A stretch of 5,157 nucleotides of DNA from Candidatus Martarchaeota archaeon (GCA_023487825.1 JAMDBP010000041.1:1-5157), one strand, 5' to 3'; positions 1-5,157 are shown, counted from the first letter of the stretch. Notes: generated by a model not told the origin, from the letters alone. A program made the numbers and translations.

Positions 1-1848
1 CTCCTTAGGTATGCCCATTATGACGTCTATGTCTCTCCTGCCTTCGCTATCCACTCCCAATGTGCTCAGCATATAATCAAACAGTTTTATGGATAATTCA
101 GCATCCTTATCAGACACTGTGTCTATAAGCTTTGACTTTGCGCTTGCCTCTGCAAGCCTTATAAGTCCCTCTATCTGCCTTGCGGTTATCGGGGTGGTTC
201 CCTGCTTTGCACCTCTGGATCTAAGTTGTATGTAGAAATTCTCTATTCTTGCAGATGCTTCCGGGGTAAGCCTAGGCTTCACATGCCTCTTTGCATAAGC
301 TATGTACTTTCTAAGTATCTCATAGTCCATTGGCGGTTTCTTAAGCTCATCAAACGCAATCGTTATACCTGCATTTGAATTTCCTGCAACTTCATGCTGC
401 ATCAGTATATGCTTTGCTATCCTCTTATCCTGCTCCTCGTCCATAACGTCTCTTATCGGGAATATAAGATCAAATCTTGACATGAGCGGTGCCGGTATGT
501 TGAACTGATCAACAGGATACGCCGTAGTCTCAAACCTTCCGTACTTCGGGTTTGCAGCTGCAAGCACCGAAGTCTTTGTAGAGAACCTTGCAACTATTCC
601 TGCCTTAGCAACGCTTATCGTCTGCGATTCAAGGGCTTCATGGAGCGCCGATTTATCATCCTCTCCTATCTTGTCGAATTCGTCTATGCTGACCTCTCCC
701 CCTGACCCTAGTACAAGAGCGCCTGCCTTAAGCGTCCAGCCGCCTTCAGAAAACTCATCACGCTCTGCAGATGCGGTGAGACCTGCTGCGCTTGTAGACT
801 TTCCGCTGACATATATTCCTTTAGGCACAAGGCTGGTCACAGCCTGCAGAAGTCTTGTCTTTGCGCTTCCAGGATCTCCTATAAGCAGTATGTGTATATC
901 GCTCCTTATCATCCCTCCGTCTATCAGCTGCTTGTCAGGAGCGCCGCCGAACAACTGGAGGGCAAGGGCCTTCTTTATGTCATCATGTCCGTATATTGAA
1001 GGAGCTATAGATTCTGCAATCTTCTCGAATATTCTGGGATCTTTTGAAAGCTCTATTATCTGCCTTTCATCCTCATCAGTTATGTCAAGCTCCGCAAATT
1101 CTTTCTGCTTATGTATTATCGCATTTGCTTCGAAGAAAACGGTGAAGAGCAGCTTATCCTCCTTTCCGCGGAAAGCGCGCCTAGGCCTTATCCTCAGAAC
1201 GCCAGTTATCTCCACTCTGTCTCCAGGAAGAACTGTATTGACAAGGTCATCAGCAAGCCACACCTCAAGCTGCCATGTGGGAGTGGAACCTTTCAACTTT
1301 TCAAGCGGATCCTGAACCGCAATCCTCTGCATGTTTATGAATTCCGACTCTTTATTTATCTGCTTCAGCGCCTTCCTCTTGCACTGCGGACAGACCTCAG
1401 GAACCTCCTCCTTCGTTATCTGCTCCTTTATTACAGTGTCGCAGAACATGCACTTGTAAGTTGCGAAGCTTATCTTTGGTATTATTTCTGAACGCTTGAC
1501 GACCAGCGAGTCAACGGTAATCATGCGGCCTATATATTCAGAACCCACATTCTGTATAAGTGGTGAATCCGCACTAGATCCGAAGAACCTTGCATGTGCC
1601 TGTTCTTTCGCCTTTTCATGAGGATTTAGCTTTGCAAGTGCGGAATTTGCAACCGGCAGCATCGCATCAGGATCATTTACGAGCTCCGTGGCCAGGTCAA
1701 TATCGAACTTTTCAAGATTGCCTATATCTATGTCTATGCTCCGTTTCTCAGGGTACTCCAGATACAGCTCGTTTATCCCGTCAATATAATAGGAATTGTA
1801 AAACTCAAGGAACTTTTCTTCTATCTGCTCCTTTTCTATAACATCCAT
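1..1848 (-). CDS. mcm: MCM replicative DNA helicase, 3'-truncated by the window edge
   Basis: This is the archaeal replicative helicase, an ATP-driven hexamer that unwinds DNA at the fork. The frame is open from ATG at 1848 to base 1 (616 codons). Family proteins are usually somewhat longer, so the C-terminal winged-helix domain should lie past the edge. Seen in the translation: an N-terminal helical region (about 1-100); a zinc-binding module with C133/C136 and C153/C156; the OB-fold region to about 245, containing basic RPRRAFR (221-227), a possible DNA-contacting hairpin; and the AAA+ core. The core has Walker A GDPGSAKT (324-331, K330), Walker B SIDEFDKI (387-394, D389/E390), sensor 1 AAANPKYGRF (430-439) and the arginine finger in LMSRFDLIF (R458). 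All key residues are present and no intein interrupts the motifs. The start is fixed by an in-frame TGA upstream with no ATG, GTG or TTG between. It is transcribed divergently from metG. Identity is certain; only the C-terminus is unseen. Confidence 0.97.
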   Translation of the reverse strand, partial: MDVIEKEQIEEKFLEFYNSYYIDGINELYLEYPEKRSIDIDIGNLEKFDIDLATELVNDPDAMLPVANSALAKLNPHEKAKEQAHARFFGSSADSPLIQNVGSEYIGRMITVDSLVVKRSEIIPKISFATYKCMFCDTVIKEQITKEEVPEVCPQCKRKALKQINKESEFINMQRIAVQDPLEKLKGSTPTWQLEVWLADDLVNTVLPGDRVEITGVLRIRPRRAFRGKEDKLLFTVFFEANAIIHKQKEFAELDITDEDERQIIELSKDPRIFEKIAESIAPSIYGHDDIKKALALQLFGGAPDKQLIDGGMIRSDIHILLIGDPGSAKTRLLQAVTSLVPKGIYVSGKSTSAAGLTASAERDEFSEGGWTLKAGALVLGSGGEVSIDEFDKIGEDDKSALHEALESQTISVAKAGIVARFSTKTSVLAAANPKYGRFETTAYPVDQFNIPAPLMSRFDLIFPIRDVMDEEQDKRIAKHILMQHEVAGNSNAGITIAFDELKKPPMDYEILRKYIAYAKRHVKPRLTPEASARIENFYIQLRSRGAKQGTTPITARQIEGLIRLAEASAKSKLIDTVSDKDAELSIKLFDYMLSTLGVDSEGRRDIDVIMGIPKE

Positions 1849-1882
1849 AAAATCAGCCTGACTAATTATAACTCAATGTCAA

Positions 1883-1894
1883 TATTTTATATAA
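1883..1894 (-). promoter_or_regulatory. TATA box of mcm
   Basis: On the minus strand this reads TTATATAAAATA, a good archaeal TATA element. Transcription starting about 25 bases downstream would fall near 1863-1867, giving mcm a leader of only about 15-20 bases. No Shine-Dalgarno-like GGAGG or GGTGA precedes the ATG at 1848. The start site itself is inferred from spacing. Confidence 0.65.
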
Positions 1895-1896
1895 CT

Positions 1897-1918
1897 AACT
1901 GCACTCACCGGTGCAGTT
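1897..1918. promoter_or_regulatory. Inverted repeat, candidate operator between mcm and metG
   Basis: AACTGCAC (1897-1904) and GTGCAGTT (1911-1918) are perfect 8-bp inverted arms around a 6-base spacer (TCACCG). A second perfect palindrome, CACCGGTG (1906-1913), is nested off-centre in it. The repeat begins two bases beyond the mcm TATA box, where the TFB recognition element would lie, so a protein bound here could block TFB at mcm. It is about 50 bases upstream of the metG TATA box. The symmetry is seen; the operator role is inferred. Confidence 0.4.
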
Positions 1919-1950
1919 CCACTATTCATCTATATTCACCAAAAGAGCGC

Positions 1951-1963
1951 TTTTCTAAGAAAA
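1951..1963. promoter_or_regulatory. Short dyad upstream of the metG TATA box
   Basis: TTTTCT (1951-1956) and AGAAAA (1958-1963) are 6-bp inverted arms around a single A. The dyad ends three bases before the metG TATA box, where the TFB recognition element lies. Its purine-rich right arm may simply be that element. It could also be a regulator site. Low-complexity sequence makes chance symmetry plausible. Confidence 0.25.
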
Positions 1964-1966
1964 TGC

Positions 1967-1973
1967 TTTATAA
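1967..1973 (+). promoter_or_regulatory. TATA box of metG
   Basis: TTTATAA lies about 32 bases before the metG ATG and is preceded by purine-rich AAGAAAA, suitable for TFB contact. Initiation about 25 bases downstream would fall around 1993-1998, leaving a leader of only a few bases. There is no Shine-Dalgarno sequence before the ATG, which fits an essentially leaderless mRNA. Confidence 0.65.
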
Positions 1974-2001
1974 CTGAGCGTATAATTAGATTCGTATCAA
2001 C

Positions 2002-3453
2002 ATGCCGAGATTCTACGTAACTACGCCGATATTCTATATGAACGGGAAGCCGCATATAGGCCATACATATGCCGTGACTATAGCTGACGTGCTGGCAAGA
2101 TGGCACAGGCTAAAAGGCGATGACACCTTCTTCCTTACTGGTACTGATGAGCACGGAGAGAAGGTGGAGAAGAAAGCTATAGAAGAAGGATTATCCCCGC
2201 AGGAACATGTTGACAGGCTTTCGGAAAACTTCAGGCAGACATGGAAGAAGCTTAACATCTCCAACGACGATTTCATAAGAACAACAGAAAAACGCCATGA
2301 GGATGCTGTAAGGCACTTCATAAAGCTGATGCACGACAATGGCGACATATACGAAGGCACATATGAAGGCTGGTATTGCACTCCGGATGAGACCTTCATT
2401 CCTGAATCACAGCTCATAGACGGAAGATGCCCGGAATGCGGAAGGGAGGTAAAGAAGCTCAAGGAAGAGACCTACTACTTCAGGCTCTCCAGATATCAGG
2501 ACAAACTCCTTGAATATTATTCTGAAAACCCGGATTTCATACTTCCAAGGAAGAGAACATCTGAGATTGTTAACAGGGTTAAGGAAGGACTTAAGGACCT
2601 GAGCATTACCAGACCCTCGGTAAAATGGGGAATACCATTTACGTTCAACGAGAAGCATACCATATATGTGTGGGTAGACGCGCTTATCAACTACCTGTCT
2701 GCTCTTGGATGGCCTGCCTCTGAACCTAAGTACTGGCCTGCAGACGTACATATTGTAGGCAAGGACATAATGTGGTTCCACTCTGTCATATGGCCAGCAA
2801 TGCTCATGTCTGCAGGATTCAAGCCCCCAAAATCAGTACTTGTAACTGGGCATTATATCGTTGAAGGAAAGAAGATGTCCAAGTCTCTTGGAAATGTTAC
2901 GGACCCTCTGGAGCTGACAGACAAATATTCTGTAGATGCACTCAGGTACTTTCTCATGAGGGAGATGCCGCTAGGTGACGACGGTGATTTTTCAGAGCAA
3001 CTGCTCAAAGCGAGGAACAACAACGAGCTCGCATCAGATCTTGGAAATCTTGTATACAGAGTACTTACCATGACGGAGAAATATGAAGGCAAGTTGGAAG
3101 GAAGTCCCGAACTAGAAAAGAGCCTCGAACTGAAGACCTTCCAGGATGAGATGGACAGATATGATACCTACAGGGCACTAGAGACCTTATGGCGGTTCAT
3201 AAAAGCCTCTAACAAGTATATAAACGATACCAAGCCATGGGAACTGAAAGGGGAGGCGCTTTCAAATGCCTTATACAATTCGGTGGAAGCATGCAGAATC
3301 ATAGCTATATTGATCTCTCCATTCATGCCGGAGACTGCAGATAAAATAAACAAACAGCTTGGAATACCTCTCGGCAGGCTGGAGGATTGCAGATTCTCAA
3401 AAATAGGCTATCTGCCAAAGAAAGGCGCTCCTCTATTCACTAGGGTAGACTGA
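2002..3453 (+). CDS. metG: Methionyl-tRNA synthetase, bacterial type, without C-terminal tRNA-binding domain
   Basis: This class I synthetase (483 aa) charges tRNA-Met with methionine in the cytoplasm. The Rossmann core carries HIGH at 18-21 and KMSKS at 291-295. The N-terminus (FYVTTPIFYMNGKPHIGH), TGTDEHG (47-52) and the methionine-site segment VWVDALINYL (223-232) match the Bacillus/Thermus-like bacterial form; E. coli-like and usual archaeal enzymes have a DAPIGY-type sequence there. The inserted zinc-knuckle region is atypical: C126-x2-D129 and C143-x2-C146, so one of four expected cysteines is Asp. The helical anticodon-binding domain covers about 325-483, with NKYINDTKPW at 404-413. 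The protein ends at LFTRVD, where longer relatives continue into an EMAPII/Trbp111-like domain. The start is the first ATG, matches the family N-terminus and sits just after the promoter. A bacterial-type enzyme in an archaeal context suggests horizontal transfer, though codon use now matches the neighbours. Confidence 0.96.
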   Translation: MPRFYVTTPIFYMNGKPHIGHTYAVTIADVLARWHRLKGDDTFFLTGTDEHGEKVEKKAIEEGLSPQEHVDRLSENFRQTWKKLNISNDDFIRTTEKRHEDAVRHFIKLMHDNGDIYEGTYEGWYCTPDETFIPESQLIDGRCPECGREVKKLKEETYYFRLSRYQDKLLEYYSENPDFILPRKRTSEIVNRVKEGLKDLSITRPSVKWGIPFTFNEKHTIYVWVDALINYLSALGWPASEPKYWPADVHIVGKDIMWFHSVIWPAMLMSAGFKPPKSVLVTGHYIVEGKKMSKSLGNVTDPLELTDKYSVDALRYFLMREMPLGDDGDFSEQLLKARNNNELASDLGNLVYRVLTMTEKYEGKLEGSPELEKSLELKTFQDEMDRYDTYRALETLWRFIKASNKYINDTKPWELKGEALSNALYNSVEACRIIAILISPFMPETADKINKQLGIPLGRLEDCRFSKIGYLPKKGAPLFTRVD

Positions 3454-3476
3454 GATCCTTCACAGAGGTAATCTTA

Positions 3477-3689
3477 TCAATCCCTTATGGAATTACGGAG
3501 AGTCTCTACTATCTTATGGCTTATTACTCCGTTCTTCTCTGCGTCTTTCAGCTGACCAAGACCTGACCACAGCATCGCTTTCCTAATCGCCTCTCTATAT
3601 CCATAATCCCTTCTGTTAATGCTGCTTTCGGAAAGTATCCCAGCAGCACCTGCTTTAGAGACACTCTTTTCAGATATTACGGTGTTCAT
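3477..3689 (-). CDS. Hypothetical small protein, 70 aa
   Basis: I do not recognise this family. The frame could be extended ten codons upstream to a TTG at 3719, but that would put the start inside the TATA box at 3719-3726. The ATG at 3689 lies about 33 bases after the box, the spacing of a near-leaderless archaeal mRNA, so it is preferred. The predicted product is soluble, basic (about 12 Lys/Arg against 8 Asp/Glu), has no Cys, no signal peptide and no membrane segment. The segments NRRDYGYREAIRKAMLWSG (25-43), QLKDAEK (46-52) and SHKIVETLRNSI (57-68) look helical, so a small helical nucleic-acid- or protein-binding protein is possible but unproven. ATA and AGA/AGG codon use matches the neighbouring genes, which supports real coding. 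It converges on metG with 23 bases between the stops. Confidence 0.6.
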   Translation of the reverse strand: MNTVISEKSVSKAGAAGILSESSINRRDYGYREAIRKAMLWSGLGQLKDAEKNGVISHKIVETLRNSIRD

Positions 3690-3718
3690 ATCAACAGTAA
3701 TATTCAGGCAAAACTCCA

Positions 3719-3726
3719 ATTTATAA
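3719..3726 (-). promoter_or_regulatory. TATA box of the 70-aa hypothetical gene
   Basis: On the minus strand this reads TTATAAAT, preceded by purine-rich AAAGATAAAGC. Its centre is about 33 bases upstream of the ATG at 3689, giving an expected leader of roughly 5-10 bases. It overlaps the alternative TTG start and so argues against it. Confidence 0.55.
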
Positions 3727-3769
3727 GCTTTATCTTTAATCGCAGATAAACGTATGTTTTAGTAAGCCT

Positions 3770-3776
3770 GATAAAC
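3770..3776 (+). promoter_or_regulatory. Weak TATA-like element of the zinc-ribbon gene
   Basis: GATAAAC lies centred about 26 bases before the ATG at 3799, the right distance for a leaderless transcript. The match to a TATA consensus is modest. A second copy of GATAAAC occurs at 3745-3751, 25 bases upstream, so the choice between them is uncertain. Confidence 0.35.
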
Positions 3777-3798
3777 CTATCATGCCAAATATAGCTTC

Positions 3799-3975
3799 AT
3801 GGGGGAAAGGTACGGAAGGAAGGAGATGCAGTTCTTCACCTGTACTTCTTGCTTCGAGGATTATAAGGTAATATACCCTTATGACTCGGCCAAGGACGCG
3901 GATTTCATGTGCAGGTGCGGCGGTAAGCTGGAGAGGTTCTCAAGATACGAAGCCATGCTCCTCTTCAACCAATAA
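3799..3975 (+). CDS. Small zinc-ribbon protein, 58 aa, TFE-zinc-ribbon-like
   Basis: The product is almost entirely one predicted zinc ribbon. QFFTCTSC supplies C15 and C18, and DFMCRCGGKLE supplies C38 and C40 (C-x2-C, 19 residues, C-x-C). The layout, with aromatic residues before the first pair and F-x-C-x-C-G-G-K-L-E at the second, resembles the C-terminal zinc ribbon of archaeal TFE and other transcription-related ribbons. There is no winged-helix domain, so it is not a full TFE. It may bind nucleic acid or the transcription machinery; that is inference. The frame is closed by a TAA at 3772-3774 and the first possible start is the ATG at 3799, about 26 bases after a TATA-like element. The internal ATG at 3826 follows a purine-rich GGAAGGAAGGAG and is a possible alternative that would keep the whole ribbon. 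It is divergent from the 70-aa gene and converges with the pilin-like gene, 17 bases between stops. Lys, Arg and Cys codons look normal for the region. Confidence 0.78.
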   Translation: MGERYGRKEMQFFTCTSCFEDYKVIYPYDSAKDADFMCRCGGKLERFSRYEAMLLFNQ

Positions 3976-3986
3976 AATACATATGT
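3971..3986 (-). terminator. Possible weak terminator after the rpsB-pilin unit
   Basis: Just past the pilin stop codon the minus strand reads ACATATGT (3986-3979, a perfect 8-bp palindrome) and then ATTTTATT (3978-3971). A T-rich run after a coding end is typical of archaeal termination, but this run is short and interrupted. It lies partly within the last codons of the convergent zinc-ribbon gene. Confidence 0.25.
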
Positions 3987-3992
3987 GCGCAT

Positions 3993-4526
3993 TCAGGTAT
4001 AGGCGCCATCATAGGTTATTATCAACTGCGTTGTCGGCTGATACCCTGGTGGTGTATAATTCAGGAAAATATAAGCTATGACCGGTTTGCTGACCTCGCC
4101 GCTTAGCTTTCCCGATACTCCATAGCAATAAATGTAAAAGGTTCCTTCAGAGCTGCCATATAAGGTGTTCCCTACTGGGCTATCTCCAGAAGGATAGAAG
4201 GAATTAGATGGAGTAACTCCCGTATTTCCATACTCTGGACCTGTGCCTGTAGAATTCAATTGCGACGTACACGCGAAGCCGTTTATCTTCATGTTTGTAA
4301 CTACGCTCTGTGACATCTTAATCGTCAGCAATCCGGAAGCGTTCATGTTTATGTAATTGCAGCTGAATCCAGGCTGTGCGGTGCATGTATTCTGAGTGAA
4401 GCCATAGACGCTTCCGAATCCAACTTCGTATATTATCACTATGGCTATTAGTATGACAAGTATGGCAAAGCCGTACGACGACATGAAGTCTACGGCAGCC
4501 TGCCCCTTCAAAACTTTCTGATTCAA
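3993..4526 (-). CDS. Type IV pilin-like secreted protein with class III signal peptide
   Basis: The 177-residue product begins with a short basic leader (K4, K7), G8 and then QAAVDF, followed by a hydrophobic helix (about 14-35, rich in Ile/Leu/Val/Ala). This is the archaeal prepilin pattern: a PibD/EppA-type peptidase should cut between G8 and Q9, with acidic D13 at mature position +5. The exported part has four cysteines (48, 56, 86, 134), enough for two disulfides, many Gly/Ser/Thr/Asn/Tyr residues, and N-glycosylation sequons at N62, N91 and N156. No catalytic motif is visible. It is probably a surface or pilus-like structural protein; similar N-termini are frequent in Micrarchaeota. The chosen TTG start directly abuts the rpsB stop codon. 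The only other upstream candidate is TTG at 4511 (Leu6), which would shorten the leader to MKG. A GAAGG inside the end of rpsB is a weak possible ribosome site. Translation is probably coupled to rpsB. Confidence 0.85.
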   Translation of the reverse strand: MNQKVLKGQAAVDFMSSYGFAILVILIAIVIIYEVGFGSVYGFTQNTCTAQPGFSCNYINMNASGLLTIKMSQSVVTNMKINGFACTSQLNSTGTGPEYGNTGVTPSNSFYPSGDSPVGNTLYGSSEGTFYIYCYGVSGKLSGEVSKPVIAYIFLNYTPPGYQPTTQLIITYDGAYT

Positions 4527-5141
4527 TTACTTCGCCTTCATCTCCATCTTCGCTTCGAAATCGGAGACTTTGTACTTGAATTCCTCATCTGATTTTATTA
4601 ACCCTTTCTCTTTCAGGAACTGTCTTGCAAGCAGATAATAGACAAGCGCCAGCGACCTCCTTCCCTTGTTGTTGCAAGGTATTACCAGATCAACAAATTT
4701 TATCCAGTTGTCCGTATCGCAGAGTGCCACTATCGGTATGTTTGTCTCGCTCGCTTCCTTCACAGCCTGCTTCTCGTTCCTTGTATCGCTTATAAGTATG
4801 ACCTCGGGTTCCATGTAATCCTCACGGTTAGGATTTGTCAGGATTCCAGGCATCACTCTGCCAGTTATTACCTTTACCCCTGTTATCTCTGCGAACTTCT
4901 CAGCAGCTGCAACCGCATATATCCTCGAAGCTGTAACTAAGACCTCTTTAGGGTCGTATTGTGCAAGCAATGATGCCGCTGCCTTTATCCTGCCATCTAT
5001 TGTATTAAGGTCTAGAAGATATAGCCTATCTTCCCTAACTTTGTAAACAAACTTCTTCATCCCAGGGGTCTTTATCTTTGTCCCTATGTGTATTCCTGCC
5101 TCTAGGTAAACGTTCTGATCTATCAACAGTTCTTCAGCCAT
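4527..5141 (-). CDS. rpsB: 30S ribosomal protein uS2 (archaeal S2)
   Basis: A structural protein of the small ribosomal subunit, homologous to eukaryotic SA and bacterial S2. The 204-residue length is normal for archaea. Recognisable segments are AGIHIGTKIKTPGMKKFV (15-32), DLNTIDGRI (44-52), VKVITGRVMPGILTNP (89-104), EPEVILISDTR (111-121) and the conserved NIPIVALCDTDN...VIPCNNKGRRS stretch (about 134-163). The C-terminal tail is short and charged, ending in MEMKAK. The ATG at 5141 fits the family N-terminus and follows a GGTGA Shine-Dalgarno motif. The TAA is immediately followed by the TTG of the pilin-like gene. In many archaea rpsB lies in an operon with rpoK and eno; the upstream gene here lies beyond the window edge. 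The presence of a ribosome site, unlike the promoter-proximal genes nearby, suggests that rpsB is an internal gene of an operon. Confidence 0.97.
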   Translation of the reverse strand: MAEELLIDQNVYLEAGIHIGTKIKTPGMKKFVYKVREDRLYLLDLNTIDGRIKAAASLLAQYDPKEVLVTASRIYAVAAAEKFAEITGVKVITGRVMPGILTNPNREDYMEPEVILISDTRNEKQAVKEASETNIPIVALCDTDNWIKFVDLVIPCNNKGRRSLALVYYLLARQFLKEKGLIKSDEEFKYKVSDFEAKMEMKAK

Positions 5142-5145
5142 TTTT

Positions 5146-5150
5146 TCACC
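5146..5150 (-). promoter_or_regulatory. Shine-Dalgarno site of rpsB
   Basis: The minus strand reads GGTGA four bases before the rpsB ATG. It can pair with the UCACC of the archaeal 16S rRNA 3' end. It supports the ATG at 5141 over the out-of-frame ATG at 5152. Confidence 0.6.
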
Positions 5151-5157
5151 ATGAATT

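Larger units (their letters stand above)
1862..1989. repeat. Mirrored 9-mer TATAATTAG flanking the divergent promoters
   Basis: TATAATTAG occurs on the minus strand at 1870-1862 and on the plus strand at 1981-1989. Its first base is 22 and 21 bases upstream of the A of the mcm and metG start codons respectively. The copies lie downstream of the better TATA boxes, so they are probably not the TATA elements themselves. They could be an initiator-region element or a shared regulatory half-site. Coincidence in AT-rich DNA is possible. Confidence 0.3.

Noticed and set aside
671..1315. Long open frame (214 codons) on the plus strand within mcm.
   Set aside because: It is exactly antisense to the AAA+ and OB regions of mcm, which carry intact family motifs. 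Its product is Ser-rich low-quality sequence without any recognisable domain, as expected of a shadow frame.
1111..1841. Two further plus-strand frames (1111-1491 and 1590-1841) within mcm.
   Set aside because: They are antisense to conserved mcm sequence, have no promoter-like sequence of their own and no recognisable motifs.
2034..3353. Several minus-strand frames opposite metG.
   Set aside because: The plus strand encodes a full-length MetRS with all motifs; these frames are antisense shadows with skewed Ser/Phe/Leu content.
3454..3476. Possible terminator between metG and the convergent 70-aa gene.
   Set aside because: The gap has no T-run on either strand and no convincing stem-loop.
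3745..3776. Direct repeat GATAAAC (3745-3751 and 3770-3776) in the second divergent promoter region.
   Set aside because: Seven AT-rich bases repeated once is weak; the downstream copy is adequately explained as a TATA-like element.
3881..4081. A 66-codon plus-strand frame overlapping the zinc-ribbon gene and the pilin-like gene.
   Set aside because: It runs out of frame through two better supported genes, has no promoter or ribosome site and no sensible protein pattern.
1..5157. CRISPR array, transposon ends, tRNA or rRNA genes, integration sites.
   Set aside because: I saw no regularly spaced repeats, transposase motifs, cloverleaf sequences or rRNA signatures on either strand.

Overview
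The window looks like a piece of an archaeal chromosome, most probably from a small-genome DPANN lineage of the ARMAN/Micrarchaeota kind. The evidence is an archaeal MCM replicative helicase, an archaeal-type ribosomal protein uS2, TATA boxes placed so that most genes would be almost leaderless, and a pilin-like protein whose N-terminus (KGQAAVDF followed by a hydrophobic helix) resembles the class III signal peptides common in Micrarchaeota. Codon use favours ATA for Ile and AGA/AGG for Arg in every gene called here, including the small ones. The lineage assignment is an inference from recognised motifs, not from a search.

Layout. Positions 1-1848 (minus strand) hold the first 616 codons of mcm, whose C-terminus lies beyond the left edge. 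Positions 1849-2001 are a 153-bp divergent promoter region with a TATA box for each side, an 8-bp inverted repeat, a second short dyad and a mirrored 9-mer. Positions 2002-3453 (plus) encode a complete methionyl-tRNA synthetase of bacterial type, not the usual archaeal type. A 70-codon orphan gene (minus, 3477-3689) converges on it. A second divergent promoter region (3690-3798) separates that orphan from a 58-codon zinc-ribbon protein (plus, 3799-3975). Seventeen bases further on, the zinc-ribbon gene converges with a two-gene minus-strand unit: rpsB (uS2, 5141-4527) followed, with no intervening base, by a TTG-started pilin-like gene (4526-3993).

How the parts relate. mcm (DNA replication), metG and rpsB (translation) are core housekeeping genes. 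The zinc-ribbon protein resembles the zinc ribbon of the transcription factor TFE and may act in transcription, but this is only suggested. The pilin-like protein would be exported and processed by a prepilin peptidase. Its tight coupling to rpsB is unusual and points to translational coupling in a compact genome. There are no mobile elements, CRISPR arrays, tRNAs or rRNAs in the window, and no stretch longer than 300 bases without a gene. I found no complete new defence or metabolic system. The most interesting items are the bacterial-type MetRS with a damaged zinc site, the two small unrecognised proteins, the rpsB-pilin junction and the structured mcm/metG intergenic region.
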